From Pseudoalteromonas sp. UG3-2 (GTDB taxonomy: Bacteria > Pseudomonadota > Gammaproteobacteria > Enterobacterales > Alteromonadaceae): a stretch of 64,000 bases of DNA. The stretch lies in assembly GCF_037120705.1 (NCBI RefSeq), contig NZ_JAWLJU010000001.1:62001-126000 (forward strand), given 5' to 3'. Below the pieces are notes generated by a model, which saw nothing but the letters and a program-made list of their open reading frames with translations, was not told the origin of the DNA and made no database searches. Positions 55,969 to 64,000 of the stretch are shown one piece after another. A program made the translations under genes and the position numbers. The first letter of the stretch is position 1; each line of letters opens with the position of its first letter.

Positions 55969-56775
55969 CTATAACTGACCACGAACAGTTAATACCTCGC
56001 GATCCTCACCCAGATCAACCACCACGTTGGCGCTTTCACTTAAGCTGGTTACGGCCCACTCCGACAGCCTTTGAAAAGGCTGAATAAATGCCAATACTTC
56101 CTCATCCGTCATGCCTTTGCCGGTTTGCGCCCGTAACGCGTGCTCTTGTTGTAAGCGCCAGCGATAAACCCGAGAAAAACTCTGACCATTAAGAAAAACA
56201 AGCCCATCAAATTGCTCAAATACTTCCTGGTAGTTAGTCGCTAGCAGGCGGTTAACGCAGTGGCGAAAACAGCCATCGCGGTCGTGTTTTCGCTCAAAAT
56301 CATTGACGTCATAACCCAACTGCGCAGCTGGCTGAGCGGTTACCCCCATACACCAACCTTCTACGATTAATACTTGCGCCCCCTCTGGCACTGGCCGCCA
56401 TTGGCTCTTGCTGAGCTTGTTATCTGATGCTTTATCAAACACCGGTAATAGCAACGCCCGCTGCTGTTTAAAGTCCCATAGTACCTGTTGCAATAAAGCC
56501 AGATCGTGACTGCCTGGGAGACCACGCTGTTGATACAGTGGATGGACTCGCTGTGCTAACTGTGCTCGTTCATTGGCATCAAAATAAAAATCATCAAGCG
56601 ATACCGCAACCCCAGTAATATTATCCCCGTACAGCTGCTTGATTAGGTGTTGGCTCAAGGTTGACTTACCACTGCCCTGCATGCCGGAAATGGCCAGCAA
56701 TAGCGGGGCCTGTTTACGCCGCCATAAACTGGCAACCTGGGTGGCGAGGTTATCTACTAATGGACTGCTAGACAC
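55969..56775 (-). CDS. P-loop kinase of the D-glycerate 3-kinase/uridine-kinase superfamily
   Basis: A 268-residue cytoplasmic kinase. Walker A is SGMQGSGKST (residues 30-39), SLDDFYF is the acidic acceptor loop, PLYQQRGLPGSHDLALLQQVL and LLPVFDKASDNKL match the plant/yeast-type glycerate 3-kinase pattern, and VLIVEGWCMGV is Walker B. The substrate is probably D-glycerate or another small sugar acid; this is inferred from motif similarity only. The 3' end is convergent with the Tim44-like gene. It lies 23 bases beyond the receptor stop, on the same strand, so it may be co-transcribed with it. Confidence 0.75.
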   Translation of the reverse strand: MSSSPLVDNLATQVASLWRRKQAPLLLAISGMQGSGKSTLSQHLIKQLYGDNITGVAVSLDDFYFDANERAQLAQRVHPLYQQRGLPGSHDLALLQQVLWDFKQQRALLLPVFDKASDNKLSKSQWRPVPEGAQVLIVEGWCMGVTAQPAAQLGYDVNDFERKHDRDGCFRHCVNRLLATNYQEVFEQFDGLVFLNGQSFSRVYRWRLQQEHALRAQTGKGMTDEEVLAFIQPFQRLSEWAVTSLSESANVVVDLGEDREVLTVRGQL

Positions 56776-56798
56776 GTTCGCTGACGCCTTAGATCACG

Positions 56799-58787
56799 CT
56801 AAAAAACATAATGGTATTGTAGCAGTAGCGTTCTGCCCTGCTGCGGCACGCGACCATCTCTTAACCTAGGGTCAAATACATCCACTTTTTTATCGGTTAA
56901 ATTCTCACCTTTAAGGTAAAGCTTAGCATCATCAGCAAGCTGCCATGACAGCGACAGCCCCAACAGCCAATAACTGGGTTGGTCAAAACTGGCAATCTCT
57001 GGGTTTGGCGGACCTGGCACAAAGGTGCTATCTCGCCATAATGCGTTTAAGGTCGCTTCAATGCCGTCATATTGATGGGTTATGGCAGCGGCAAAAAACT
57101 TTTTAAAGCTGCCATTTAGGGGTTTATCGAACATCTGCGTGAAAGCCCCTTGCAGCCAAGTGCGCTCGCTAAGATTAAGGTTAGCATTGACTTCAATGCC
57201 CTGCATATTGGTTTCAAAAACATTACCAAAGGTAAATTCAGCTTGGGGGTCCTTGATTGGGATCAGGTTGATAAAGTCACTCAACTGGTTTTCGAAAAGT
57301 ACCACATCCAGTTGTTTTTGTTGGTCTTGGTAATGCCATACAAACTCGGTGGTTTTAACTCGCTCTGAGGTCAAATCGGAATTACCAATGGTGACATCAT
57401 CATTAGAATTTAATTCGTTGCTCACTGGCGTGCGGAACGACTCACCATATTGAAATTTTAAGGTATGGCGCTGATTAACATCGTAAATAAAGGCCAATCG
57501 CGGTGATAGCTTATCATCTATATCCTTGACTTCATCATAGCGAATGCCAGCAAACATATTCAGGTCATCGCTGAGTTTGTACTTGGCTTGGAGATACCCG
57601 GCATGAGAGTCAAACTCTTGCAGCAGTGGGTAAAATGGCGCGTAGTTTTTTACTGTGGTAACACCGCCTAAGTATGCGCTATCGGCTAAAAATACATCGC
57701 CAAAGTCGGGGTCGTAGTAACTTGTTCTAATATTGGCTTGGCTTTGCTCTTCATCTGACCACTCCAGACCAAAATTCCAATCCAGCTTGTCGTTTTGGCT
57801 AAAACGGCCATCGAGGTTGTAGGTTAAATCTCTTGATTGCCAAGCCGGCCCGACAAGAAAATCAGCGCCAGCGGCCAACCCTATCTCATCAGCGGCGACA
57901 ATAAGCCCGGCACTTTCAATGTTGTGCTCAATGAAACTCAGCGAGTGACTTAACATCAGCTGCGGATTAATCTGCCAATCGTAACTTACTATCGTGGCTA
58001 TATTTTCACTTTGATGCTCATTATCCGGTGAATAACGCGATAGATTTAAAAACTCATCCAGTTCCGTGCGGTTGTACCTTAACTGCCAGCTTAAGGCGTG
58101 ATGGCTTCCACCAAATGTAATAAACAGGGATTTTAATGGATCTTGTACTGCGTTTTGAAAATAGCCCTCACCGGAGCGCTGATTGGCGGCAATATTACCG
58201 TATAACTCAGTATCATCGCTGATTTTTTTTGAACCACTGAGCGCCATTTGCAGCGTACCCTGTTCACCGTATCCAACACTGAATTCGTTACTGGCGGTTT
58301 TAGTGATGACGTTCATAACCCCAAGAAAGGCATTACTGCCGTACAGCGCCGATCCTGGACCACGAATAAACTCTACTTTGGCAACGATATCAACAGGAAT
58401 AAAAGGGGTGTATACAGACGCTTTGCCAAATGACGATTCATTTAATCGCTGGCCATCAATCATCACCAACACATGGCCGGTATCCAAATACACACCTCGA
58501 GTATGCTCTTTTGGCACCGCTCCAACCCAATCACCACGGGTGGATTGGAATCCGGGCACATAGTTCATTAATTCATAAACATTATCAACGCCAAGGCTGG
58601 CGATTTGTTGGGCATTAAAAACGGTGGTGCTCGATGGCACAGAAGCGCGGGTCTCAGAGGTTTTACTCGCGATAGATATGTTAACATCCAATAGTTCTTC
58701 AAAAGACAACTGGTATAAGTCTTCTTCGGATCCCTGTGCTATTGGCATACCGAGCACAGCGGCAAAGAGTAAAACGGCTTTATTCAT
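56799..58787 (-). CDS. TonB-dependent receptor (plug-barrel type)
   Basis: A 662-residue outer-membrane receptor with signal peptide (MNKAVLLFAAVLGMPIAQGS). QLSFEELLDVNISIASKTSETRASVPSSTTVF precedes the plug, where VPKEHTRGVYLDTGHVLVMIDGQRLNESSFGKAS and VEFIRGPGSALYGSNAFLGVMNVITK are the standard plug motifs. The barrel ends in VF (LLQYHYVF). It lacks the Oar-type N-terminal domain of the two receptors at the start of the window and resembles catecholate/vitamin-type receptors such as CirA, but the ligand is unknown. The start is the ATG at 58787; an earlier TTG/ATG frame reaches 58826 without a ribosome site. The glycerate-kinase-like gene follows after 23 bases. Confidence 0.9.
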   Translation of the reverse strand: MNKAVLLFAAVLGMPIAQGSEEDLYQLSFEELLDVNISIASKTSETRASVPSSTTVFNAQQIASLGVDNVYELMNYVPGFQSTRGDWVGAVPKEHTRGVYLDTGHVLVMIDGQRLNESSFGKASVYTPFIPVDIVAKVEFIRGPGSALYGSNAFLGVMNVITKTASNEFSVGYGEQGTLQMALSGSKKISDDTELYGNIAANQRSGEGYFQNAVQDPLKSLFITFGGSHHALSWQLRYNRTELDEFLNLSRYSPDNEHQSENIATIVSYDWQINPQLMLSHSLSFIEHNIESAGLIVAADEIGLAAGADFLVGPAWQSRDLTYNLDGRFSQNDKLDWNFGLEWSDEEQSQANIRTSYYDPDFGDVFLADSAYLGGVTTVKNYAPFYPLLQEFDSHAGYLQAKYKLSDDLNMFAGIRYDEVKDIDDKLSPRLAFIYDVNQRHTLKFQYGESFRTPVSNELNSNDDVTIGNSDLTSERVKTTEFVWHYQDQQKQLDVVLFENQLSDFINLIPIKDPQAEFTFGNVFETNMQGIEVNANLNLSERTWLQGAFTQMFDKPLNGSFKKFFAAAITHQYDGIEATLNALWRDSTFVPGPPNPEIASFDQPSYWLLGLSLSWQLADDAKLYLKGENLTDKKVDVFDPRLRDGRVPQQGRTLLLQYHYVF

Positions 58788-58936
58788 AATAACGAGCTCT
58801 ATGTTCCCACACTTCGCTCGCAGCATTAGTGTTTAACTAACCTACGTAGCAGCATATGATTAATTTAATAATACTTGCTATTTGCCACTACGCAAGTTTT
58901 TGATTCGCCTTTTAAATTAGAAGCACACTGAAGTTA

Positions 58937-59197
58937 TTAGGCAGCTGCCAGTTTGCGCGCTTTAAAATATTTGTATAAGCCAATTAATGACGCTGCAATC
59001 CAGAATAACTCGATAACAAAGCTTGCCAAATTAAAATTATAGCAAAGACTGATCAGTAACAAGATGGCGCCACTGAGATTCATCAAGTTATAGGTTAGCC
59101 CTTCTGGTGATGCTTTTTGTAGCTGTAACATAAAAAATGCACCAACCACTAAAAAGGTGCCTGTCATACCAATAATATCGAAAACTAAATCGATCAT
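58937..59197 (-). CDS. CBU_0592-family small membrane protein
   Basis: An 86-residue protein with three membrane segments (LVFDIIGMTGTFLVVGAFFML, NLMNLSGAILLLISLCYNF, SFVIELFWIAASLIGLYKYF). The FDIIGxxGTFLVV opening and NLSGAILL pattern match the CBU_0592 family of small inner-membrane proteins, function unknown. Short basic C-terminus. It stands alone on the minus strand, with 149 bases to the receptor start and about 200 to the zinc-ribbon gene. Confidence 0.75.
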   Translation of the reverse strand: MIDLVFDIIGMTGTFLVVGAFFMLQLQKASPEGLTYNLMNLSGAILLLISLCYNFNLASFVIELFWIAASLIGLYKYFKARKLAAA

Positions 59198-59399
59198 ACG
59201 TTATCCATTATAATCACCAACTCCAATTCACCGAACCAGTTATATTGCAGTTGTATTTGCTTTAGACCCAATTGGCTGGCCCAGTTCCATGGGAAGGGTC
59301 GTTTTCAATCATTGAAACAGCAAGTCAAACGGCGAGATAGTAACAAATACACAGCCCCAGGTAAGGACATATGTCTGATGACATAACAAATGGCGGGGG

Positions 59400-59651
59400 T
59401 TATTTTGCCGTGACTTTGCCGCCAATCATTTTTAACGCTGGCGTGCCACGGACTAAGGTGTCACGGGCGAAGGTTTGCTCGCAATTAGGACAGTGAATTT
59501 GATCTTGGGTGTGATCTTTAACAATACGCTCTTTGAAGCATTTGACCAAACTCCCTTTACCGCCCTTGCGGTATTTAAATAGCGGCTGTTTGCAGCCGGC
59601 ACAAAATATATCGACAGTGCGAGTTGGTCCTTTTTTGTTTGGCTTAGCCAT
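59400..59651 (-). CDS. Small zinc-ribbon protein
   Basis: An 83-residue basic protein with two CxxC knuckles (Cys17/Cys20 in CAGC and Cys54/Cys57 in CPNC) and an extra Cys38, plus many Lys/Arg, so it may bind zinc and nucleic acid. I do not recognise a named family. It follows the DUF1761 gene by two bases on the same strand, so the two are probably co-transcribed. Role unknown. Confidence 0.7.
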   Translation of the reverse strand: MAKPNKKGPTRTVDIFCAGCKQPLFKYRKGGKGSLVKCFKERIVKDHTQDQIHCPNCEQTFARDTLVRGTPALKMIGGKVTAK

Positions 59652-59653
59652 GT

Positions 59654-60064
59654 TTAATACATTAACCTCAATACCATTGCTATTAGGCTAAATTGTAAAA
59701 CATGATACCCCCCATTGACCAGAAACAGCTTAAATGGTCGTTGCTCGAAAATGTAACTAGTGCCCAAGCTGGTGGCAACAATAAATAAGCCAATGGCGGC
59801 ACCTAGGCCAATGGTGGCAAGCAGCGACTGCCCCATAGGTAACACCACTGACATAAACACCGCTGACAGCAATGACAATATAAATGCCACACCAAAGGTT
59901 AACTTCGGGTCGCTTGTTTGCAAGTCAAGCTCGGTTAAGCCACAGCCTTCCATCCACGTTTGCTGGAACAATATTGGCGAATACCAAATACCACCGAGCA
60001 TGAAAGAAGACAATGCCGCTAACAAAGTCGCCCACAGATTTAATGCCTCAAACGAAAACGTCAT
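59654..60064 (-). CDS. DUF1761 membrane protein
   Basis: A 136-residue membrane protein with four hydrophobic segments. NLWATLLAALSSFMLGGIWYSPILFQQTW is the DUF1761 signature, and the remaining helices (FGVAFILSLLSAVFMSVVL, IGLGAAIGLFIVATSLGTSYIF, LFLVNGGYHVLQFSLIAMVLR) fit that family. Function unknown. GTG at 60067 and ATG at 60064 are both possible; GAGG is better spaced for the ATG. Operon with the zinc-ribbon gene. Confidence 0.8.
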   Translation of the reverse strand: MTFSFEALNLWATLLAALSSFMLGGIWYSPILFQQTWMEGCGLTELDLQTSDPKLTFGVAFILSLLSAVFMSVVLPMGQSLLATIGLGAAIGLFIVATSLGTSYIFEQRPFKLFLVNGGYHVLQFSLIAMVLRLMY

Positions 60065-60115
60065 CACAGCCTCGAGTGCATTGAGTTTTAGTTAATAATG
60101 AGTATAAGAGAAATT

Positions 60116-60634
60116 TTACTGATACACAGGTTTCTTTTGTAACTTGCGCTGCAATGTCCGCCGATGCATATTCAATGCTCTGGCCGTTTGTGAGATATTG
60201 CCATGATTGGCTTTTAGCACCTGCTGAATATGTTCCCACTCCAGTCTATCTGGAGACATAACAGTCTCATTGTCGACGACCATGTTATCTTCGCCAAGCA
60301 AAGTTTGGATTATTAATTGACTGCTGGCAGGCTTGGTAAGGTAGTCATCGGCTCCCAGTTTGATGGCAGCCACCGCTGTTGCAATGCTGGCGTAACCGGT
60401 GAGCATAATGATCCTGGCCGTGGGAAAGTGCTGACGCAGCGGCGTGATATAGTTAATGCTGCTTTCATCAGCTAACTTCATATCTAACAGAATGTATTGC
60501 GGTGCAAACCCTTGGCTTTTTGCTATGACGTCATGCAAAGCACTCAAATGCAAGGTCTCAAACCCATGTTTTTGCATCCGCCGAGCCAAGGTTTGCGCAA
60601 ACGCAAGATCATCCTCAATGAGCAGTAGTTTCAT
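60116..60634 (-). CDS. PrrA/RegA/ActR-type response regulator
   Basis: A 172-residue regulator with a receiver domain (phospho-acceptor Asp51 in ILLDMKL, Thr in MLTGYAS, Lys in LTKPASS) joined to a short Fis-type helix-turn-helix (LKANHGNISQTARALNMHRRTLQRKL) without a sigma-54 AAA+ domain. This is the compact RegA/PrrA/ActR form, which controls respiratory, redox and energy genes in response to quinone/redox state. It is encoded with its sensor, with which it overlaps by 20 bases. Confidence 0.88.
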   Translation of the reverse strand: MKLLLIEDDLAFAQTLARRMQKHGFETLHLSALHDVIAKSQGFAPQYILLDMKLADESSINYITPLRQHFPTARIIMLTGYASIATAVAAIKLGADDYLTKPASSQLIIQTLLGEDNMVVDNETVMSPDRLEWEHIQQVLKANHGNISQTARALNMHRRTLQRKLQKKPVYQ

Positions 60635-61856
60635 GTTGTATCCGAGGTAAAGTCACCACACAGGAAGTGCCCTGGGGTGATTGGTTTTTAATAATTAAGC
60701 GGCCGCCAAGCCGCTCAATGGTGGCATGACTAAGTAACACCGCCATACCAAGCCCATTTTCGCTGTCGACGATTTGCTGACCCAATTTAGCTAACTGCAG
60801 CGGCTCAACGCCAACGCCATGGTCTGTGATGTTAATGGCAATATTGCCATCGCTTTGCTCGCAGGTCACCACAATGCTCTGCTGGTTATTGGCTTCATTC
60901 GCTCTCACCGCATTAGCGATTAAATTCAATAAAGCGGGGATAAGCATAGGGTCGTCAACCACACCACCAGAGCAATGTTCTGCAGTAAAAGTAAAATGCT
61001 GTTGCGGGTATTGTAAAGTGGCCAACTGCTGTAATGACGATAGTACTTTTGTTATCGCCACAGAATGAGTTTTATTGGCTTTAACGTATTCAGTGACCCG
61101 CCGAAACTCATCCAGTTGCTGCTGACAACTGGCAATGGGTTGTGCCATTTCTTGTACAGCCTCATCCTTGGGATAATTGTCTGAGAGTTCTTCATGTAAT
61201 AAAGCCAAATGTGCAATTGGCGTTGCCAGCTGATGAGTTGCTTGAGCCGCGGCACTGCCCAGTGCAATCACTTGCTCTTGTTGCAATTGTTGCTCTCTAA
61301 GTGCGGCGATATCCCGTGCTTTTCTTCTATTTTGCTGCACTAAAATGGTCACTACCGTCGCTACTACAATGATGGTAAAGGTAAAATTCACCAACATACC
61401 TAATAAGTGAGTCGACATGTCCATATGGTGCATGTGCTCGTTTGACATTCTTAAGTAAAGATAACCGTAGGCAGCAATGGCGCTAATGCACACAAATAAC
61501 ATGTACAAACTGGGTAAAGTCACCGCAGCAATAATGGTTGGCAATACCAATAATGAAACGAAAGCGTTGGTGGCACCTCCGGTTAATGCCAACAGCACGG
61601 TAAGAAATACAATGTCGGCCAACAGCTGCATGGTCATGCCTAAAGGCGCGGCTTCTTTTATATTGCGATAAGCATAAATACTGAGTAATTGAAATACGGA
61701 TTCGGCAGCGACCACCGCAGCCACCGCGAAAAAGTCAAACTGTTTATCGAACACTAACATCGCAATGGCCACCATCACTATTTGGATCACAATGGCCACT
61801 GAGCGCAGCATAAGTAGTTGCCCTAAGGCGGAGGCAGGGGAAAAAGCGATTTTCAT
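60615..61856 (-). CDS. PrrB/RegB-type redox sensor histidine kinase
   Basis: A 413-residue kinase with about six membrane helices (residues 10-175). The quinone-site heptapeptide, GGxxNPF in RegB, reads GGATNAF at 93-99, so the Pro is replaced. The H-box has phospho-acceptor His208 in GSAAAQATHQLATP, and the redox-sensing Cys of RegB has a counterpart at Cys244 (IASCQQQL). ATPase boxes are NLIANAVRANEAN, ITDHGVGVEP and NGLGMAVLLSHATIERLGG. It likely monitors the respiratory redox state, though the variant heptapeptide makes quinone sensing less certain. Confidence 0.87.
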   Translation of the reverse strand: MKIAFSPASALGQLLMLRSVAIVIQIVMVAIAMLVFDKQFDFFAVAAVVAAESVFQLLSIYAYRNIKEAAPLGMTMQLLADIVFLTVLLALTGGATNAFVSLLVLPTIIAAVTLPSLYMLFVCISAIAAYGYLYLRMSNEHMHHMDMSTHLLGMLVNFTFTIIVVATVVTILVQQNRRKARDIAALREQQLQQEQVIALGSAAAQATHQLATPIAHLALLHEELSDNYPKDEAVQEMAQPIASCQQQLDEFRRVTEYVKANKTHSVAITKVLSSLQQLATLQYPQQHFTFTAEHCSGGVVDDPMLIPALLNLIANAVRANEANNQQSIVVTCEQSDGNIAINITDHGVGVEPLQLAKLGQQIVDSENGLGMAVLLSHATIERLGGRLIIKNQSPQGTSCVVTLPRIQHETTAH

Positions 61857-62094
61857 ATTTCAAAAAGCCACTATAGTTAATGGGTGTGTCTGCAACGAAT
61901 TTTTAAGGTTACAGCAAACTAGTACGTGTTAGGGTTAGCTTACCATAGTAACAGCAGCAATAGCTTGATCCCAGACAACAGCGTTAACACAAGGCGGATT
62001 GCTATTACTGACTACCTATTAGCCATCGGCAACAAAATACACGCACTTTGAGGCGCACAGCACCAGATTAATAGCAAAAGTTTAGCGAATTTGG

Positions 62095-62100
62095 TATAAA
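62095..62100 (+). promoter_or_regulatory. Possible -10 box of the ketoacyl synthase gene
   Basis: TATAAA within TTGGTATAAAG; a weak -35-like TAGCAA lies 17 bases upstream. It would put the start of transcription just before the FadR-like site. Weak evidence. Confidence 0.3.
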
Positions 62101-62112
62101 GAAAACATAGGC

Positions 62113-62129
62113 CAACTGGTCGGATAAGA
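62113..62129 (+). promoter_or_regulatory. FadR-like site before the ketoacyl synthase gene
   Basis: The left half, AACTGGTCGGA, matches the FadR consensus (AACTGGTCnGAC) exactly, while the right half degrades to TAAG. It ends 13 bases before the ATG, next to the AAGAG ribosome site. Together with the fadI operator it suggests shared acyl-CoA control; an isolated half-site match is weaker evidence than the palindrome at 46448. Confidence 0.4.
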
Positions 62130-62141
62130 ATAAGAGACACT

Positions 62142-63212
62142 ATGATTTATGCAAAGATAACCGGTTGGGGTAAATGCATTCCACCAGCCAGTATTTCTAA
62201 CGATGAAATAAGCACTGTGGTAGACACCAACGACGAGTGGATAAGCTCACGTACTGGCATTAAGTCACGCCGAGTTAGCCATGTTAGCACCGCAGATCTT
62301 GCCACGGTGGCAAGTCAGCAGGCATTGGCATGCGCAGGTCTTGCTGGTAAAGACATCGACTTAGTCCTACTTGCGACTTGCACGCCATCCACCATGGTTG
62401 CGAATACCGCTTCTTTAGTTCAGAAAAATATAGGGGCAGAAGGTGCTGCAGCTTGTGACACCAATGCCGCGTGTTCTGGTTTTTTATATGCACTGCAAAA
62501 TGCCACAGCGCAAATTCAAGCCGGCATGATCAAAAAAGCCGTGGTAGTCGCGGCCGAGCGCATGACTTGGTATGTCAATTGGGAAAAGCGCGACAGTGCT
62601 GTGTTATTTGGTGATGGCGCCGGTGCCGTGGTACTGGAAGCCAGCGAAGAACCCAGTGGCTTAATGGGCACCAAAACCGGCTGTGATAGCAGTGATCGCA
62701 GCATTTTGCATATTCCCAACTATGGCACCGATATGGATCGCATCGCCGGCACTGGCCCTTCTGATTTATCTTTTGAAGGCCGTGAAATTTTTAAGCGCGC
62801 AGTTAAAGGCATGAGCGAGGCCTGTGATGACGTACTAAAACAAGCGCAGCTTTCATTAGATGAAATCGATGTATTAATTCCACACCAAGCCAATCTTCGC
62901 ATTATTCAAGCGATTCAAAACCGCCTTGAAATTGCCGATGATAAAGTCATGGTAAATATTGATAAATACGGTAACACTTCCGCTGCTACCATTGCCATTG
63001 CGTTATGTGAGGCGGTGGAGAATGGCTTAATCAAACCTCATGCGAACATTATGAGTGCTGCATTTGGCGCGGGTTTAACCTGGGCTGCAAGTTACTTAAA
63101 GTGGGGTGATAGAGTCACACCACTGGCCACTTCAGATGCCAGCTTGCCCCCGTGTGACAAAACCGGGCTTGAGCTAATTGCTCCGGCAGTAGCAGCTTGT
63201 AAGTCATCGTAA
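62142..63212 (+). CDS. 3-oxoacyl-ACP synthase III (FabH-like)
   Basis: A 356-residue condensing enzyme. The catalytic triad is complete: Cys111 in [13 protein letters not shown], His248 in [10 protein letters not shown] and Asn278 in [30 protein letters not shown] sequence at ~28-44 is the FabH start. It is ~35 residues longer than E. coli FabH because of a C-terminal extension ([15 protein letters not shown]...). It is not in a fab cluster, so it could be a second KAS III for special acyl chains. Ribosome site AAGAG. A FadR-like site lies in the leader. It ends 70 bases before pepD. Confidence 0.9.
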   Translation: MIYAKITGWGKCIPPASISNDEISTVVDTNDEWISSRTGIKSRRVSHVSTADLATVASQQALACAGLAGKDIDLVLLATCTPSTMVANTASLVQKNIGAEGAAACDTNAACSGFLYALQNATAQIQAGMIKKAVVVAAERMTWYVNWEKRDSAVLFGDGAGAVVLEASEEPSGLMGTKTGCDSSDRSILHIPNYGTDMDRIAGTGPSDLSFEGREIFKRAVKGMSEACDDVLKQAQLSLDEIDVLIPHQANLRIIQAIQNRLEIADDKVMVNIDKYGNTSAATIAIALCEAVENGLIKPHANIMSAAFGAGLTWAASYLKWGDRVTPLATSDASLPPCDKTGLELIAPAVAACKSS

Positions 63213-63225
63213 CCACTCGATATCT

Positions 63226-63276
63226 CTCCTTGGATGGGCGATAATAACGCCATATTTTAGTCTCTCATCCAAGGAG
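63226..63276 (+). promoter_or_regulatory. Leader hairpin that can sequester the pepD Shine-Dalgarno
   Basis: CTCCTTGGATG pairs perfectly with CATCCAAGGAG (11 bp), and the 3' arm contains AAGGAG, the ribosome site of pepD six bases before the GTG. The 29-base loop can form an inner GGCG/CGCC stem. In the folded state the ribosome site would be hidden, so translation may be controlled by temperature, ligand, RNA-binding factor or the upstream translation. No known riboswitch class was recognised. Confidence 0.55.
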
Positions 63277-63282
63277 AATACC

Positions 63283-64000
63283 GTGCTTAAAGCGCATAGC
63301 GAAATTAGTCAATTGGCTCCCCAAGCCGTTTGGAAATTCTTTGATCAAATTTGCTCTATCCCCCACCCTTCAAAACACGAAGAAGCCCTAGCCACGTTTA
63401 TTGTTGACTGGGCACAAAGTAAAGGCCTTTCTGTAAAGCGGGATGAAACCGGCAATGTCTTTATCAAAAAGCCAGCCACCCCTGGCATGGAAGACAGAAA
63501 AGGTGTGGTGCTGCAAGCCCATATTGATATGGTGCCACAAAAGAATAACGACACCGAACACGACTTTATCACGGATGCTATTCAGCCTTATGTCGATAAC
63601 GGCTGGGTTACCGCCAAAGGCACTACTCTAGGTGCTGATAATGGTATTGGTATGGCATCGTGCTTAGCCGTATTAGATGCCGATGACATTGCTCATGGTC
63701 CACTTGAAGTGTTGCTTACCGTCGATGAAGAAGCCGGCATGAGCGGTGCATTTGGACTGCAGCCAGGTTGGTTAGAAGGCGACATCTTACTTAACACCGA
63801 CTCAGAGCAAGAGGGAGAAATCTACATGGGCTGTGCTGGCGGTATTGATGCCTCTATTAGTGTCAATATTGAACGCCACAGCGTAACTGCGCAGCAGCAA
63901 AGCTATCAACTGACGCTGAAAGGCTTACGCGGTGGTCATTCAGGAGTGGATATCCACACCGGTCGCGCCAATGCCAATAAGCTATTAGCACGTTTTCTAA
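63283..64000 (+). CDS. pepD: Aminoacyl-histidine dipeptidase PepD, 3' end outside window
   Basis: The first 239 codons of an M20C dipeptidase, which hydrolyses Xaa-His and other dipeptides in the cytoplasm. [45 protein letters not shown] (His zinc ligand), [18 protein letters not shown] (Asp ligand), [15 protein letters not shown] (Glu) and [19 protein letters not shown] match E. coli PepD segment by segment, so the identification is firm. The start is GTG at 63283 with AAGGAG six bases upstream. It would be missed by an ATG-only search that requires a stop. The frame stays open to the window end. Confidence 0.95.
   Translation, partial: MLKAHSEISQLAPQAVWKFFDQICSIPHPSKHEEALATFIVDWAQSKGLSVKRDETGNVFIKKPATPGMEDRKGVVLQAHIDMVPQKNNDTEHDFITDAIQPYVDNGWVTAKGTTLGADNGIGMASCLAVLDADDIAHGPLEVLLTVDEEAGMSGAFGLQPGWLEGDILLNTDSEQEGEIYMGCAGGIDASISVNIERHSVTAQQQSYQLTLKGLRGGHSGVDIHTGRANANKLLARFL

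Overview
The window looks like chromosomal DNA of a marine gammaproteobacterium, most likely of the order Alteromonadales (Pseudoalteromonas/Shewanella-like). This is inferred from gene families, not from a marker gene. The indicators are Oar-type TonB-dependent receptors, a vibriolysin-type M4 protease with PPC domains, fadIJ, a DUF3379 anti-sigma factor, VF530, TIGR02647 and CBU_0592 small proteins, and an EpmC/YfcL pair. Gene density is high. No rRNA, tRNA, IS element, prophage or CRISPR array was found.

Layout. 1-6.7 kb: two tandem Oar-like outer-membrane receptors, the first cut by the window edge, each followed by a near-identical terminator. 6.7-9.3 kb: a MarR regulator divergent from hmgA-maiA (homogentisate catabolism), with a perfect palindrome between them and no fumarylacetoacetase. 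9.3-15.6 kb: small conserved proteins, a solitary periplasmic binding protein, an arginase-family enzyme, a DUF2189 membrane protein, and convergent udp/cdd (pyrimidine salvage). 15.8-22 kb: ppc, a DCC/SDR/flavin-reductase operon, a DUF6279 lipoprotein and a Sel1-repeat protein. 22-29.2 kb: DctB/DctD-like two-component genes followed on the same strand by a porin, a DASS carboxylate transporter and an aldehyde dehydrogenase, with a GG-N10-GC sigma-54-like element just before the porin. 29.3-33.4 kb: two secreted proteases (M4, then M28) that share the same C-terminal pair of PPC domains.

33.9-46.4 kb: an unrecognised two-helix membrane protein with a hemerythrin, a TSUP exporter with a LysR regulator, an AbgT transporter, an HDOD protein, a divergent NRAMP-like transporter, the epmC/NAD-kinase-like/yfcL group, and fadI-fadJ behind a FadR-like palindrome. 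46.7-53.6 kb: a complete Bat (aerotolerance) type operon: MoxR, DUF58, DUF4381, VWA, a VWA-TPR fusion with 14 glutamine-rich hexapeptide repeats, and BatD. 53.7-56.8 kb: sigma factor, anti-sigma factor, Tim44-like membrane protein, glycerate-kinase-like enzyme. 56.8-64 kb: a further TonB-dependent receptor, small proteins, a PrrBA/RegBA-like redox two-component system, a FabH-like ketoacyl synthase with a FadR-like site, and the start of pepD behind a hairpin that can pair with its Shine-Dalgarno sequence.

Taken together the genes describe a proteolytic, peptide- and amino-acid-using heterotroph. Secreted M4/M28 proteases, Oar-like receptors, PepD and AbgT fit peptide use; hmgA/maiA degrade tyrosine carbon; DctBD-porin-DASS and ppc handle C4-dicarboxylates; FadIJ and the ketoacyl synthase cover fatty acids. 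No single strikingly novel defence or mobile system was seen. The observations most worth following are regulatory: two Shine-Dalgarno-pairing leader hairpins, two FadR-like sites, a MarR operator, a sigma-54-like element and an orphan terminator. A few atypical proteins also stand out, namely the NRAMP-like transporter, the hemerythrin partner and the PrrB variant. About a dozen start sites were moved to internal ATG codons with better ribosome binding sites.
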